The position numbers and the translations under genes are program-made. A DNA stretch of 64,000 nt. Origin: Diaporthe sp. PMI_573 (lineage: Eukaryota > Ascomycota > Sordariomycetes > Diaporthales > Diaporthaceae). The stretch is taken from positions 372,001 through 436,000 of the forward strand of contig JAJTUP010000014.1 in the NCBI GenBank assembly GCA_021399435.1. The letters run 5' to 3'. The first letter of the stretch is position 1; each line of letters starts with the position of its first letter. Positions 21,891-35,175 of this stretch are shown here, one piece after another. The notes under the pieces are model-generated. The model was not told the DNA's origin. It worked only from the letters and a program-made list of their open reading frames with translations, and searched no databases.

Positions 21891-22236
21891 TGTGCCAGTG
21901 TCCTTGATCAGTCCTCGCCGGCATATCTATCACGTCCACAAGATTCGAAGTCGAGGATGATCACAGTACTGATAGCCGCCGGATCGACCTCAGCAGCGTC
22001 CCGTCATTCCCCGCGCCGCTTGGTTGTACAGCATGATGCACAGTCAGCGTGCGTCAAATGCGGTCTAGTGTCAGTGGTGACCTGCAGGACGTGAGGAGAC
22101 TCCCAGACCCCACTGAGCACCACTTCTATCTACACGTGAAACCACATCAGTTGAACAACCTCTTTGTACTTCCCATCATCCATGGTTTCGCAAACAATCA
22201 GCGCCTTGACGTAATAAAGTAACCAAAGCGTCGAAA
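21891..22236. promoter_or_regulatory. Shared divergent promoter region
   Basis: 346 bp separate the start codons of the protease gene (minus, 21890) and the zinc-finger/kinase/vWA gene (plus, 22237). Both promoters must lie here or overlap the coding ends. No clear TATA box or repeated operator is seen. Confidence 0.55.
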
Positions 22237-25200
22237 ATGGCCAATTCTGAAGGCCTGATCTTCCGTGTTAGCCAGTCATGTCAGCAGCATCTGGAGGCAT
22301 GTGTGGCCTCACCGGCTCTGGTGGGCCACGAGGACTCGTTCCGGATGCGCCTCGCCGACTTCAACTTGTGGGCATCGGGATCAGGAGCCCTTGCGAATAG
22401 ATACTGGTCGCTAGATACGCGATTGGCCGAAGAACCAAATGTGCACGCAGTCATACTCAACCTGTTGCGTCTGCTGAAAAAGCTGCTGGGGAAATGCCAA
22501 CATCAAGAGGAAAGACCGGCCTTTCTGGACGACGGCGATTCAATACCAGACATAGTGTCCAATGATCACATCCCAGTATCTCGGAACCTAGGGGATGAGG
22601 AAATAAATTCTCAAGGTCTTCTAGATACTTTGGATAGGATCAAAAGACTCATTACGCACCTGGTCAGAATCTCCCTCGCCATCCGCCGCTCCGGTACTCA
22701 AGCTCGACTGGAGAAAGCAGACGGCGAATTCCAGAAGGATCGACATGGAGAATTAGAAAGGTTCTTGAAATTTGTCGTCGCTGTTAACGCGCTTGGCATG
22801 CGGTATGAGGAGGCTAGATTGGACCCGATCGTTGACCGGTTGATCCAGGCCAACCTCAGGCGGCGTCACCGGTTCCTCTATTTCCGGCGCCGTGCCATTA
22901 AGCAATCGGCGGATGTCGCGCAGGCTGATAACCGGCAGGAGAAAAAGCCCTTACCTTTTGAATTGGTGAAAGTGGAAGATTCCAAAAAGACCCCCGTGAA
23001 AGTGAGCGCGCGCAGTTCTTCGATCATGGGTACCAAACGACCAGCAACTATACGGTCACTCGTCCCAAGCTCTGCACCAACTCCAATAAAAGATCCAATA
23101 GAGATTCCTGCCGGCAGTCAGACATCAATCGTCGCAGCAACATCCACGGCTTCCAACATCATCTATCCCAGAGCCCCAAAGATCACCGAGGGCCAAGATT
23201 TGTCTATATGCCCGTGCTGTTGGCAACCGCTACCGGTCGTCTCTTCTAAAAGTTCCCGTTGGAAGTGAGTTGATACCTTCCATATGTGCTTAAGTGGTGT
23301 CGTTCTTAGCCCGTATACATACGAAGCCAAATGTGTTTAATTATCAGCAATACATTGACTTGGTGTATAGGAGACATATGAGTGAGGACATTATGCCCTA
23401 CACATGTGTTCTTGAAAATTGCCCCAACCCAGAAATTCTTTATCTGACTCGCAAAGAATGGACCAAGCACATGGAAGATCATGCAACTGCACGATATTGG
23501 CTGTGTACTGTCTGTCTCGACCCCATTCAGTTTGACCAAGAAGATCTTTTTATCCAACACCTCCATACCGAGCACAGTGGGGAGATTCCCTCGGACGAAG
23601 TCCCGTCGATCGCTGATATATGCAGCTACACCGCTGTTCGGGGCGTCTCCTCGTGTCCACTATGTCTACCAAACACCGGGTTCAACTCTCAGCAAGGAAA
23701 GGGGCAGGAAGTCGACCCCGCCCTAGTACTCAGCCATGTGGCAGAGCACGTACACACTTTTTCACTTTACTCTCTACCTTGGCTCAACGCCGGAGACAGG
23801 GAACTGCAATATCTTGGTCTTCATCGGAACGAGGTATTCGATGAGGAGAAGTGGAAATATTTTGCCGACGCCTCAGACAGTTCAGATGTTGGCAGCAATG
23901 ACGCAACAAAAATATCCGAGGAGTCAGAAGATCGGGAAGCAGGGCTGCCGGAACCGATATTTGAAGATAAAGGCCCTCAGGACGAGTCTTCTTTCCACGA
24001 GGGCATGGCCGCACCCTCCGTTGTCGAGCAGACGCCGGCTTTTGGCACCGCCGAGACGTCTCCCTACGTACCCGGCCGCTTGGTGGATTCAAGCCCTACC
24101 GACGCTTTCGTCGAGTTTGTCATGCGGAAGCAACAAGATTATGAAGGAAGAGACGGATACGGCAGATCGCGGAGCTACTTGCCCCTCACCGAGCTCTCTG
24201 CGTACTGGAACGGCAATCGGATTCGAAATGCCTGCGAGAGCTACTCTGAACGCATAATTCAAGTTGCCGACTGTCACATTATAAGGACCCATTACCTTCG
24301 TGTATTTTCAACATTGGTCTACATTGGAAGTCTGTCATATCTCCCAGCCTTCCAGGAACGTGGGCTGTCCGATCAAAGATTTCCCGACACAAGTCTCCCA
24401 GGGTTTTGGAATTCTTCGCTAGCTCACAAATCCATGTTTGAAGCTTTCAAGCGCCACCAGTGGATGTTCTTTCCCGTCATCATCGACCGAGACAGTCTCG
24501 ACGGCAGATTGTTACCACCTGAGCAAATCCTCCCGCTCTCCTCCGAAGAAACTCTGAGAAGAAGAGACTACGAAGACAGAGCTACAATTTCGAAGATCAA
24601 ATTCCATCCATCCTGCAATAATTTAGTGAGGGTAGGTTCAAGAAACGCAGCCAACACTTGGAAAATATTTCGAAAGAATCACATATGCTAAATTTGTGCA
24701 TTCTCAGGACAATGATATGACCGCGGCGGATCCGGCCTACGTTCTCAAGACCTATCACGGCGAGCAGCACGAGCAACATTATCAACACGAGGTACAAGCA
24801 TTTTCACGACTACTCCAGAATCCGTCCTCCATAGAACATGTTGTGAAGTGCTACGCCACTTTTAAACACGGAGAAACATATAATCTCATCATGCAGTGGG
24901 TATCGGGAGGTGATCTGCTTGAGTACTTTCGAAACACGCCCCCTCCGCGGACTTCCGAGGAAATTGCAGACTTCTGGGGCAGCCTTACAAAAGTTATGAT
25001 TGGTTTGCATCGTATCCATCAGACCACTGTTCCCGGTGAGCATTCAGACGAATACCAGTTGGTTCACCAGGACATCAAACCGGACAACATCCTAGTCGAT
25101 CCGAGTCCTGGGCCAGGGCTCTACCAATTTAACCCCATTGTTGCCGACTTGGGACACAGCCACACCAGACATATCAAGACCGATACCTCCGATATCCCAG

Positions 25201-26586
25201 CTGCCGACCGCCGAGGTAACCAAACATACTGCGCCCCCGAGTCGAGCCACCATGAGGGATTCAGACGGACTGGTCCCAATCGCATCACGTGGGACGCGGA
25301 CATCTTTTCAGCAGGAGCTGTGTTCAGTGATGCTGCTTCGTGGGTCGCAAATGGCCATGATGGCAGGCAAGAGTATGAAAAGCGCCGCCACGATTACCTT
25401 CTTAAAGAACAGGGCTTCGTTGGGTATGAAACTCCGTTTCACAATGGCGTTGAGCGCCTTCGATGCGTCGACGAGATGCATCGCGACATTAGAAGCAATG
25501 TTTCCTCTCATGACAAATTGACACCCCGCATATTGGATATTGTTGAGGAGCATATGCTCTCCCTGCCGAATTCTCGTTTGCGAGCATCGCTTTTGTGCGG
25601 AAAATTCGAGCAGGAAATTCTACACGCCAAGGCAGAACTCCCAGCAGCACTGCAGGACGGCGAGCCATTGCAGCGCCCCAATACCCCTTCAGAACCGCGT
25701 GTCACATTGCCCAAACTTTACACACAGCCAACCATTAGGAAACCAAACAGGATACGTTCCGAGACCGAGTATCGCCTCTCTATGGCAGATGCAACTGCCT
25801 ACTGCGATGCAAAGAAAGCTAAGAGGAGCGTCGATCCGAAAGTGGAAAGCACTGTTGAGGAACTAGGCAAAAGCTTGAGAAAACGAGATTACCTCTTCTT
25901 TATCGACGATACAGATTCTATGAAGGAGTACGCCCCTCAAATCGAGAATGCATTCCGAACCCTAGCCTATATCGCGAAATCGATGCATCCCGATTCCCTG
26001 GAGCTCAGCTTCGTTTCAGATCCAATGTCTGTTAGCAAAAGCAGACACACTAGTCCGCTCGTCGACAAAGTAAAAAAGTGCAGATATACGGCTTTCCCAG
26101 GGCAGATTGAAAGTAGCCTCGGCACTGTGATCCTCGAAAAGATCATCAAGCATCTCCCGAGCACCCTTCCGGTGGTTGAAAACATCCTCCGAAGGGGGAA
26201 GCGAATCACCATTTTCGTCTTCACTGACGGCAAATGGGGTGACGGAATTGCCCTCGGAAATGGACTAGACACATCCATCAGGAATCTGATGAATGAGGTG
26301 AAGAAACGCTGGTTAAACAGAACGCATGTGATGTTCCAGTTTCTTCGTTTTGGGGATAACGAACAAGGTATAAGGCACCTGGAATTTCTGGATCAGTTCG
26401 GGAGGGACGAAATGTGGTTAGTCACTCCCCAAGCATATCACTGACTTGCTCATACGCTGACACACGATTGCCAGGAACATGGTTGATACCCGCGACATCA
26501 ATGGAGATGTACCCTCCATGTTTCTAGGTACATACCTCACAGGTTATGAGGATAACAATGACGGCGCACCGACAGGCATCGTGTGA
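22237..26586 (+). CDS. Zinc-finger / protein kinase / vWA-domain protein
   Basis: Large multidomain protein, 1369 aa. Exons are 22237-23264, 23371-24631, 24708-26416 and 26475-26586, with consistent phases. Region 1 (about 1-340) is helical with a terminal CPCC pair. Region 2 has C2H2-like fingers (PYTCVLENCPNP, CTVCLD-HLHTEH), of a type common in fungal ankyrin- and NLR-like proteins. Region 3 is a kinase-like domain: Lys in YVLKTYHGE, catalytic loop HQDIKPDN in place of HRD, ADLG in place of DFG, and CAPE for APE. No clear glycine loop is seen. Region 4 is a von Willebrand A domain whose MIDAS reads DDTDS and ends near the C-terminus. It diverges from the protease gene. A signalling role is inference; kinase activity is possible but the motifs are atypical. 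Confidence 0.82.
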
Positions 26587-27071
26587 CCGTCAATTACTCG
26601 TCGGCCCCCGTGCGCCACATTGTATTATAGGGGGCTTCTCTGTTTTGAAATCATGTTTGTCCCTACAAAGGAGTTGAGGTGGAGTATTGGATGTGGGTCT
26701 CTCATTACCAAACGTATATACTTGCCTTGATACCCAGACAAAGCGTCACTTATACTGAAACAACAATTCATATATCTCATCTGCCTGAGGCCGACCAAGA
26801 TGGGCTGTGGTCATTGGCCCAGCCCAACCTCATATCATCCCATCTCAGACTGCCCGGTCTGGACGGGCGATACTAAGAACGGCTCGTTTCGATGTAGCAT
26901 CTACTTCATCCCGGGTGCACAATCTCACAGAATGCAGGATATATTCAAGACTGCCTTCACAGATTCTGGGTGCTGGAGGTTCTCCCCGGTGCTGACAGAG
27001 AAATCACAACTGCATTGGATATACGATATGATAGAACGCATGGCTGAAATAGAACATAAGTTAGAGGTAAG
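26587..27071. other. Convergent intergenic region
   Basis: 485 bp between the stops of the kinase/vWA gene and the Hsp70-like gene, with no coding signal. Confidence 0.55.
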
Positions 27072-29683
27072 CTAGTCCTCAGTACTCGACATCGATGTGA
27101 TGCTCTCGTATCCAGGAGATACAGATCTAGGAGGTGCAGCCACCTCGATGCATGTGCCTTCAAACCCACACGGTGTCTTGTTCCTGGCCGGTGTCCGCGC
27201 CGAGCTCCTAGAGCGACTACCTCGAGCGTCAGGAGCATGGCATTCCTTCTTGGCCCATTTCCGCGCCAACCTCCCCGTAATAGGACGACTACCACGGGCG
27301 CGATGAGCAGGGCATGCCTTGCACTGATGGACCGGGGGCAGGCCCTGGGGCCCGCCAGGGCAAAGACACCATGCTGGAATCTCCTTTGCGTCCTCCACAA
27401 TGACATGCTTCGTGGCCGCGTCAGTCTCCTGCCTCAACAGCCACCTCTTATCCAGTGCGTTTGGCATTCTCCGACCTCTTTTGTTGATCTTGTAGGCAGT
27501 GAGCTCAAACATGAGGGTGCGTTTCTCTCTTGGGAACTCCAAGTTCTTCGCAAATGCAATAGCATCGGCGCCACCCATAGAGATCTTCACGTAACCAGGG
27601 GGAAGATCAGAAAGACTGAAAGAGAAGCCTTGTTCATACGCTGGGATGGTATGCTTCCTGTGCTCGATCCGAATGTGATCAAATGGGGTTTCGCCCCCTC
27701 GCCGTGGGACTCTGTCTCCGTAGCCGGGAGGCGTCCGGTAGTACACGGGGTCACACACCATCGTAAAGGTGGTAGGATCGGGCCTATCAGGATCATTCCA
27801 GACCGTGATGCTGGGCAAAATCTGACATCCCTGGCTGCTGTCAGCACCACCGTCGTGGAAGTAGAGCCGCCTCTGTGGTCTCCGACTCACCTTGCTGAGC
27901 AGAAAGGAAGCCGTATCTTCACCAACCAACCCACCTCCCGTGCGAGGCCACTGTGTCTGCAGGCCGATCGATGCGTAGTCCAGCGCATCTACTGGGTGTG
28001 GCAGACGCAAGACTGACAAAGCAGCGCCCGCCGATACCCCAGATGACCTGCCTGGTATTAGAACAGGTAATACGAGTCACCGGGAGGAGGTTGCTTACCA
28101 GTAAGTATCACAGTTCGCCAAGTACACGTGTTCGACATTGATGCCGCGAAATTGCGCATCAAGCTTGATATCTCTCATAACATCCTCAACCTGGTTGCGT
28201 AGCCCCAGATTGTAGTAGCTCCCACCGCAAAGGACAACGGCAAAGTCGCGGTTGAGCTCGAGCATATGGTTGGCCATCTGGCGCAGGCAGTCTAAGCCGC
28301 CTTGGAAGGTGGCCTCGAAGATATGTTTCAAGAGCTCACGGGGGATCACGAATTTTGACGTGGATTTGTTGCCATGCAGGGTAATGGTCGGGAGAGGAGT
28401 CTTTGTCCAATCCAGCGTACGCTTCTGCACCTCGAAGTCATTCAACAGGGCCGCCAACTCGCCAGGATACAGACCTTTGCCAAAGGCTTTCTTGATGAGG
28501 GCACGAACCTTAAAGTTCGCGAGATGACTGCCCCCCTGAACTCCTGCCACCCAGTGAGAACAGCACGAGAGAGCGAGACTGAGACGACCTACCTGTCTTC
28601 CAGTCCGAAAAGTTCACCGACTGGCTGGCAGTCATCTCATGCTCATTGTTGAAGAATCCGAGCTGTACCTGGGTATTCTGGCGGGAGTTTAGCTGCAATT
28701 GGGGACCAAAGGGGCTCGTGGAAGTGGGGACGTACAGTTGTGCTGCCACCGCAGTCGAGGACCACGAGTGGGAGCCCTTCTGACTTGTTCAAATGTCGCA
28801 GTCTGTCCCAGAATTTCTTGCGATTGAAACTTCCGAGCGGGTCATCAAATATCTCTGTGATGTAAACTTCAAGTTCGGCACCGATTAGTGCCGTTTACTG
28901 CAGCAGAGACGCGCAAGGAGGATACGTACTCGCCATCGACTGGCCCTCGCTGATCGTTGAGATGGTGATATGTTCACCACAGACCATGCGCATCAGCCCT
29001 CGGTACATCTCTCCCCACCGTTGAAAGTCGTCAGGCTCTTCGCCGTCGCAGAGGAAGTTGGGATGCGTAATGGAGATATGCACGATTGAGAGACCCAGTG
29101 TCGCAGCCTGGTCGCACGCCAGCTTGTACACCAGTCCCAGATGTTCTAAGAATACCTTTGTTACCATTTCCGCATTGATCCTTCCATTATCAGCGGCCTT
29201 GATAGTCTCCTGTCCGTAAGGGGCATTCTGTAGGGCGAGGCTGCGCCGTATGCCAGCAGCCCACAGCAGAAGCGTCTTGGTCGGGAAATTCTCGTCTTTT
29301 GACAAGGACTGCCGTCCCACATTCAGCTGGGAGCCCTGGCCTTCCTTGGCTGGCATCAGCGCAGCTGAGGAAACAAAGCCAAACAAAGAGCCGGAGTGTC
29401 CAGAGGTCTCGGGATGGTCTGGGTCATCTATGTCGCCAGACCACGGCACACGTATTATTTCTTTCCGCCCGTACTTGTTGATGTACGCGAGCGTGGCCTT
29501 CGACAGCGTCGACCCCCAGTCAATGCTCATAGAGCAGGTACCAGGTTTCCTCACCATCTCGGGATCCTCTGCGGTGGGAATTATTACGAGCTGGAATAAG
29601 AACGAGGAAGGGCAATGATAGTGTGGAACGGAAAGGGCGATGAGCTTCCAAGGTTGGCTTGATTCCTCTGTCGGCTCAGCCAT
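27072..29683 (-). CDS. Hsp70-like / actin-like ATPase-domain protein
   Basis: Fungal Hsp70-superfamily relative. Coding segments are about 29683-28930, 28870-28745, 28680-28590, 28525-28130 and 28020-27072. The ATPase fold is shown by phosphate-1 (SIDWGSTLSKATL), phosphate-2 (VVLDCGGSTT, just before a GTACGT donor) and the adenosine motif (AVVLCGGSYYN). Introns join STT to VQLGFFNNE and DWKTG to GSHLANFKV. After the ATPase domain comes no typical Hsp70 substrate-binding domain but a beta-rich C-terminal region and a Lys/Arg/Ser-rich tail. Such proteins are numerous in filamentous fungi and their roles are mostly unknown. The exact N-terminal start is uncertain: residues 1-40 could include an unspliced stretch. 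Confidence 0.78.
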
Positions 29684-30666
29684 ATAAGGTCAGCATTGGG
29701 AATTCTACGCAGCGGCGAGACAACGACTTCGTCTCCCTAGAGCCGCGCCGGAGGGACAAGTCCTGTTGCCGCGACATCTGAGTGGCATTCGAAAGAGCAA
29801 GACCACCTGAACGTGCTGAAAGCACTGTGCACACCATCGGTTATGGTGGTGGAGTCACCATGCACGAAAACCGGACGAAGGCACAAAAAAGCAAACTGCC
29901 AAGGAGGGGGATGGCCTGAGTTTCGTTCCCGGGGAACGACTGAATGCCTGCCCACCCAAGCGCGGAATGGTAACTCATGTGGGGAGCGTACTCCTTGGAA
30001 CAAAGTCACTTCGACGACAGATTCAAGCTTGAAGCTACCGAAATCCTCAAATCATTGACAGTGTGTATAAAGTCACTAGTATCAGCTACCCGAGGGGCCT
30101 CGATCGAGGAGAATAGATTAGGACACGATCCAAGCACTGGCACCCCTGGCCACCCCGCTCCGTGGCAAGATCACAATTACGGATCACATTTACTTCTTGC
30201 AGGAGCGTCTATACACATCTGGGGACGGGAGATGCGACCTGCTGTGAGGCAACTAGACATCCCTGTCGCGTCAGGAGCGCGTCGGCCGCGACCCAGCATA
30301 TGGATCTGCAGGCCCGGGATGAAGCAGCTTGGCGCTTAGCCCAAAGTCAACACCAATCGCCTGATGCCCACAGCTAACCCACCACCTTCATGACCGGTTT
30401 CATTTCAGGAAAGCAGAACGCCATGGTGAGTCGCACAAACGGAAAGACCATGGTCACCAGCCACATCCAACTTTTCAGATGTATTCACAGATGTATTCCT
30501 TGAACACAATATGGAGGCAGCAAGTCCCCGGGTCCAAGTCTCATCCTTCACTGATGACCCCCTTTCCCTCAAGTTGATTCAAAAAACATGCATGGTCGTT
30601 CTTCCTGTGTCTGATTCTCCCTTCCTCTTTCACTTCAGCGATTTCTGTGCCTCGCCCCTCAGCACC
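29684..30666. other. Divergent intergenic region
   Basis: Almost 1 kb with only short frames. It should contain promoters for the Hsp70-like gene (minus) and the lysine-rich protein gene (plus). No convincing gene is seen. Confidence 0.5.
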
Positions 30667-31960
30667 ATGACTTCCTCCCAGAAGAACCTCTCCTTTATCT
30701 CGTGGCAGCTTCTGTCAGAGCTTGACGAGATGAAGCATGACCAGTACGCATGGCTTATGCAAGCACGTGAGAACCTTCTTGACAACTGGAAAGACTATCG
30801 AGCGCGGTATCGGTCGTGGCGGCGCAAGGTCGACGGCCTCGTCGATGACCTGGCCCAGAAGGGTGATGCCGAAGGCGCAAGCTGGCTAACCCAGACACTC
30901 CTGCGGGACCCTATCATATCGAACCCCGCGGAGTTTGAGCTCACAATTCCCACCGGCAATGGGAGCGAGGTCATCCATATCCGTGGCTGTCCTGACCTGC
31001 CAGCTGCAGTGACAGCTCAACAGCCGCCCAGCGTGCCCGGTCTTGATGTCGTGGAGGTTCAGCTCCCGCTCCCCCCACCAGCCGCTGCTCTTGGATCGGA
31101 CGCTGCTGCTAAAGTGGTGAAGAAAAAGCGCGGCCAGCCTCAGTCAGCAATCCCTCAATCAGCGGCGGAGGATGCCGAAGACCCCGTCTCTGAACATGAA
31201 CAGTATCCCACTGACGCCATTACGGAAAGCCATGTTACCACGCGAGCCCAAAGTAGCCGTACTAAGCGCAAGAAGACTACTCAGCATGCTCCGCGCAAGA
31301 AGACTGCTCAGCAGGCTTCGCGCAAGAAGATCGCACGACGTGCTTCTCCTGAGCCCAAGAAAAGGGGTTCGGGGCGGCCTTCTAAGACCGGTGCGTGCAC
31401 AGAGAGCCGTTTCTCACAATTGATCAATTTTGGCGATACTCAAGTTGCCAGAAAGCTTGAGCTGGGGCTAACAACAGGAGTGCATAGCAATCACACGAGC
31501 AACTGGTCCAGAATGTCCTTACTCCTCCTGGACACTCATTAGGCTACGGGAAGAAGTCCGCGCTCGCTCGGCCACCGCACCTATCCGCAGGCCGAAGGCC
31601 GAACTGATTCATTTCCTGATTCAGAACGACAAAGACGGGGCGAATGACCCCATTGATGCATCAGAGTCTGCTCAGGATGATGAGGCGAGCACATCCAATC
31701 CCACGGAAGACGAAACAAGCGGGACCACGGACGAAGCAACCAACACCACAGGCAACGGAGCAGTCGATTCCGCGGACGATGGTCGGGAGGAAGTCCCAGA
31801 ATCGGACATAGTTGTCACCTTGGAGGGTGAAGCCGAAGAACGCGACTCGGAGAGCCCTTCAACGAATGATGAATCGCAGGCTGTGTTGGATGCTGTGTGT
31901 AATGTTCTCACCAAGCTCGCAGGAAACGAAGAAGATGTGCCAAAGGTGACAGGTGCTTAG
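30667..31960 (+). CDS. Lys-rich nuclear-type protein with possible SAP-like motif
   Basis: Function not recognised. The start is taken at 30667 (MTSSQKNLSF) rather than the in-frame ATG at 30511, because upstream residues look non-coding. Exon 1 runs to about 31391, where CCG|GTGCGT is the likely donor. The intron ends at ATTAG (about 31541), and exon 2 finishes at the TAG at 31958-31960. The N-terminus is helical and charged (WKDYRARYRSWRRKV). The middle has three imperfect APRKKTAQQ-like repeats and an AT-hook-like GSGRPSK. Exon 2 begins LREEVRARSATAPIRRPKAEL, which resembles a SAP DNA-binding helix pair, then becomes very acidic. DNA or chromatin binding is a guess from composition. Confidence 0.62.
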
Positions 31961-34101
31961 CATGCCCATCCATGTAATTAGAATCATTCACTCGCTTCAT
32001 ATCCGCACGAATGCGAGATGACATGTAGTCAGGTTTCCTTGCTGCAATGTTTCCACAAAGAGTATCAAGTAATTTATTTCGGGAGAACCAATGTGGCACC
32101 CCTCGTGAGCGTAAACTCTGCCTGGCACTCGGCAGACACCTTGATCGTAAGAATAGCGCAATCACCAAGAGTACCGGTTTGGGCCTCAAGTGGTGGTTGG
32201 GCACGGCCTAGCCGCCACTCACTTCGATCGACCATTCGCCCATGCTGCCTTCCTTAAATTCATTTACCAGCCGCAGAGTAAAATCCGAGTTTTCGCTGAG
32301 AAGGCGGGTCTGAACCTGCAGACAGGTAGATTGCCTTGCTCCCGAGGAGTGTAATCGCGCGTCTCGAAGGAAATTCTGTCTCTGTTGCTACTCTCGCCCA
32401 TGCTTCTTTCGAACTATTGCTGCAGTTCGCCTTTCCTACTTACAGTGGTAACCTGGATAGGCCCCTTCGGCTTCTTGGCAAACCTGCAGACTGGTGGCAG
32501 CGTATCTCACACTGTCACCTGCAAGATACCCTTTTGAGTGACGGAGAGCAGCAGCAATCCCTTGTCCTATGCGGGGGCCCGTTACCTGACCTGTTTTCCT
32601 CGTATCTCAGGAAGCATGCATGAGGAGTTGAAAGACACCGTGCAGACCAAAGCAAGCTCTGCCAATGGGGTTTCTCTGCCCCCGTCCCGGCGATAGCTGC
32701 CCCTCCCGTGATTTCACAAGAATTATCTGCGGTGGTTGTCTCCCTGCTTTCGACTGTCTCAGCTGCCTTGCTGCAGGTGCCCTGCTGCCTCGCTGCCGGC
32801 CCACGGGATGCTGCGTTTCCCCAGATTGCCCCTCTCCTTGGCCCGCGAAATATAGAGGCAGGTGCCTTGAACTGGACACGCTGATCGATCTGTCACCCAC
32901 AGGCTGCAGTGCTACTGCCAAAACCTCTCCCTGGCTGCCTCGCCCTGGCGAACGCACATTGGCCCACGTTGACACACGAGAAGAGCTCACCGCCGTGTTG
33001 TTTTGCTTTATCGCCCGTGTTGGTCGCTGACATTCGGGCACAATCATTTCTTGAAAACGACTAGTAGAATGTAATCAATCATCGGTTGAGGTCGACATGC
33101 GCATACAGGCAAGCTGGTTCAGCCCGTTGGGGTCTGAGAATCGGTGTGGTCGCACCGGCTGTGCCGCTCCTACAGACACGGCAGGTCGACTGGAATTTCG
33201 GAAGGCAACCTGGAAACTCGCTCTCGCATGCGTTGTCAGTACAGATTTCCCTGTCCTGTAAAATTGAGTGAGACAAGTGTGTTTGTGTGAAGCCAACTGC
33301 GCCAAGAGCCCAAATGGGTGACCACCCCCTATAGATGAAGGGAGGCAGTGGTCTATACCAGTAGATAGGGGAAGCAGCCGCACGGTATTGCGTGTATGCC
33401 CTAAGAACTACCAAGGACTCGACATCCAGTCTGAGGAGTCCTGTGACCAGTAGCTCTAGTCTCATGAGAGAAACAGCCCCCAGTATCGCGATGTGATGAG
33501 AGTTGGGCGACTGTATCTCTGTATACTACATCCTGAAAGACCGGTCCACCAGCGGTCGATATGCATCCGCTTACACGGGTGCAAAACTGGCCCTGGTGTC
33601 GTGAGCCGGATCGATATGATGACGCACCTCCATCTTACCGTTGAGTTTCTCTTTCTGGCAGACCGAACAGAGCACCTCCTAGTAAGCGCCCAGAATTCCA
33701 GGCAGTCTCTCCGGACGTACCAGGTCACCCTACCAGCGGTGTAACCATCGCGGTAGAGAAACCCGAGATTGGAGTTATCTAGGGCAGCGCAGTGCTCCTT
33801 CATATTATGAAGCACGAAGTTTTAATATTCTACGTAGAGAATAAAACATTAGAGGCTTGTGGGATGATGAGATATACAAGAACAAAAGGGATGGGGGCGT
33901 CAGATCAGACTGACAGTGCCCTCGGGAGTGACTCATGCCGGCAGTGTGGGTACAGCCTGAGGTGCCCAGGTAACTCACTTGAGCCTTGCAACAAGATAAT
34001 AATATAAGAAATCTTCTTCTCAACGTTCCATCAACCCATCTCTCACAGCCAATGCATTGGCATCTCTTCCAAAGGGTCACATCTTCCTCCGTCACTCAGC
34101 C
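31961..34101. other. Long stretch without a supported gene
   Basis: About 2.1 kb. Overlapping short frames occur on both strands at 32300-33050 and 33080-33815, none with recognisable domains. A minus-strand frame at 33815-33462 contains a Cys pair (CSVCQKEK) in a neighbouring frame and could be part of a small spliced gene, but I cannot support it. Confidence 0.45.
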
Positions 34102-35175
34102 ATGGCCAATTCGGCAGCAAAGATCACAATCACTGCAACCCATGTGGTGCAAAGCCAACACCAAATCTCACTGCAAGGACCGTTTGCCCTGGGACCACTT
34201 GACCAACTATACCATTTCGCCACCCCTGTCACTGCGGTGTGGTTCTATGAATCCTCATCTTCCAGCTTGATACCGCTTGAGAGGTTGCACATAGCCATCA
34301 GTCGTCTTCTCGACTACTATCCTCACTTGACGGGCCGACTGCATATCGATCCTGCTACCGATGTCCGTTCCGTGGACAGACTTGGTACCGGTGCGCACCT
34401 AATAGAAGCCCGCTGCGACGACTCCTTTCGGTCTTTCGCCGGCAGATCGTCAAAGTCGGATCCGGAATTCAACATATTCGACTTCCCGAGGTACGGCAAT
34501 GCGCTGCTCGCGCCATGGGACCTCACTCTTGAGGGGGCACAGCAACAGCCCCTCTTCAGTATCCAACGAACAGAGTTTGCTGACTCTGCCGTGGCCATTG
34601 GGATGAGGCTGTCCCACGTGGTCAGCGGGGCCAAAGGCTTCCTCGGCCTGTATCAAGATTTCGCAGAAATCTATCGAGGGATCGACGACCTGTCAGAAGA
34701 AGGTGACCCGGTTGAGTTGAAAACGCCGCCATATGTGCGTCCATTCATGGTCGAGCAGATGCTTCACATGGACACAGAGGAGAAGAGTAAAGCACTGAGT
34801 GAGCCGCCAGCAGATTACCCACTGCGTGATCGTCAACCGGCTGTTGCGACCCCCGACGAACGCAAACGCCAAGATGGGTCCCAGCGGGAGCTGAACAAAG
34901 ACCCATTTGTAGGGCGAGGCCTCCGGTTCTCCGCCTCGGCGATAACCACTCTCAAGCAACAGGCGGTTGATCCAGATAATAGCAGCTCCCGGGCATCCTC
35001 GTTCACTGCACTGACAGCACACCTCTGGCAGCGCATACACAGAGCCCGAGCCGCACACGCCAAGACGCTCCCAGAAGATGAGAGATCGGCCTACTCGAAA
35101 TCAATTTATGGAACCAGCGTGGACTTCACGCGGCATTTCGGCCTGCCCGAGCAATCATTCGGCAACACCTTCGTC
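34102..35175 (+). pseudogene. BAHD-type acyltransferase, 3' end missing
   Basis: Acyl-CoA-dependent transferase family (fungal BAHD/trichothecene-acetyltransferase-like). The N-terminal half reads well from ATG 34102 (or 34057): the GPLDQLYHFATPV opening, LIPLERLHIAISRLLDYYPHL and TGRL. The catalytic HxxxD site reads HVVSG, so the Asp appears to be Gly. The frame ends two codons into the inverted repeat of the hAT element at 35176 (CAG then TGA). The C-terminal lobe with the DFGWG motif is missing, and no continuation is found beyond the element, where a different gene begins. About 358 of an expected 450-480 residues remain. It is probably inactive. Confidence 0.75.

Noticed and set aside
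27237..28016. 259-codon plus-strand frame
   Set aside because: Antisense to the Hsp70-like gene, with no domain pattern.
33462..33815. 117-codon minus-strand frame with nearby Cys motif
   Set aside because: No recognisable family, and the Cys pair is in another frame; not enough to call a gene.
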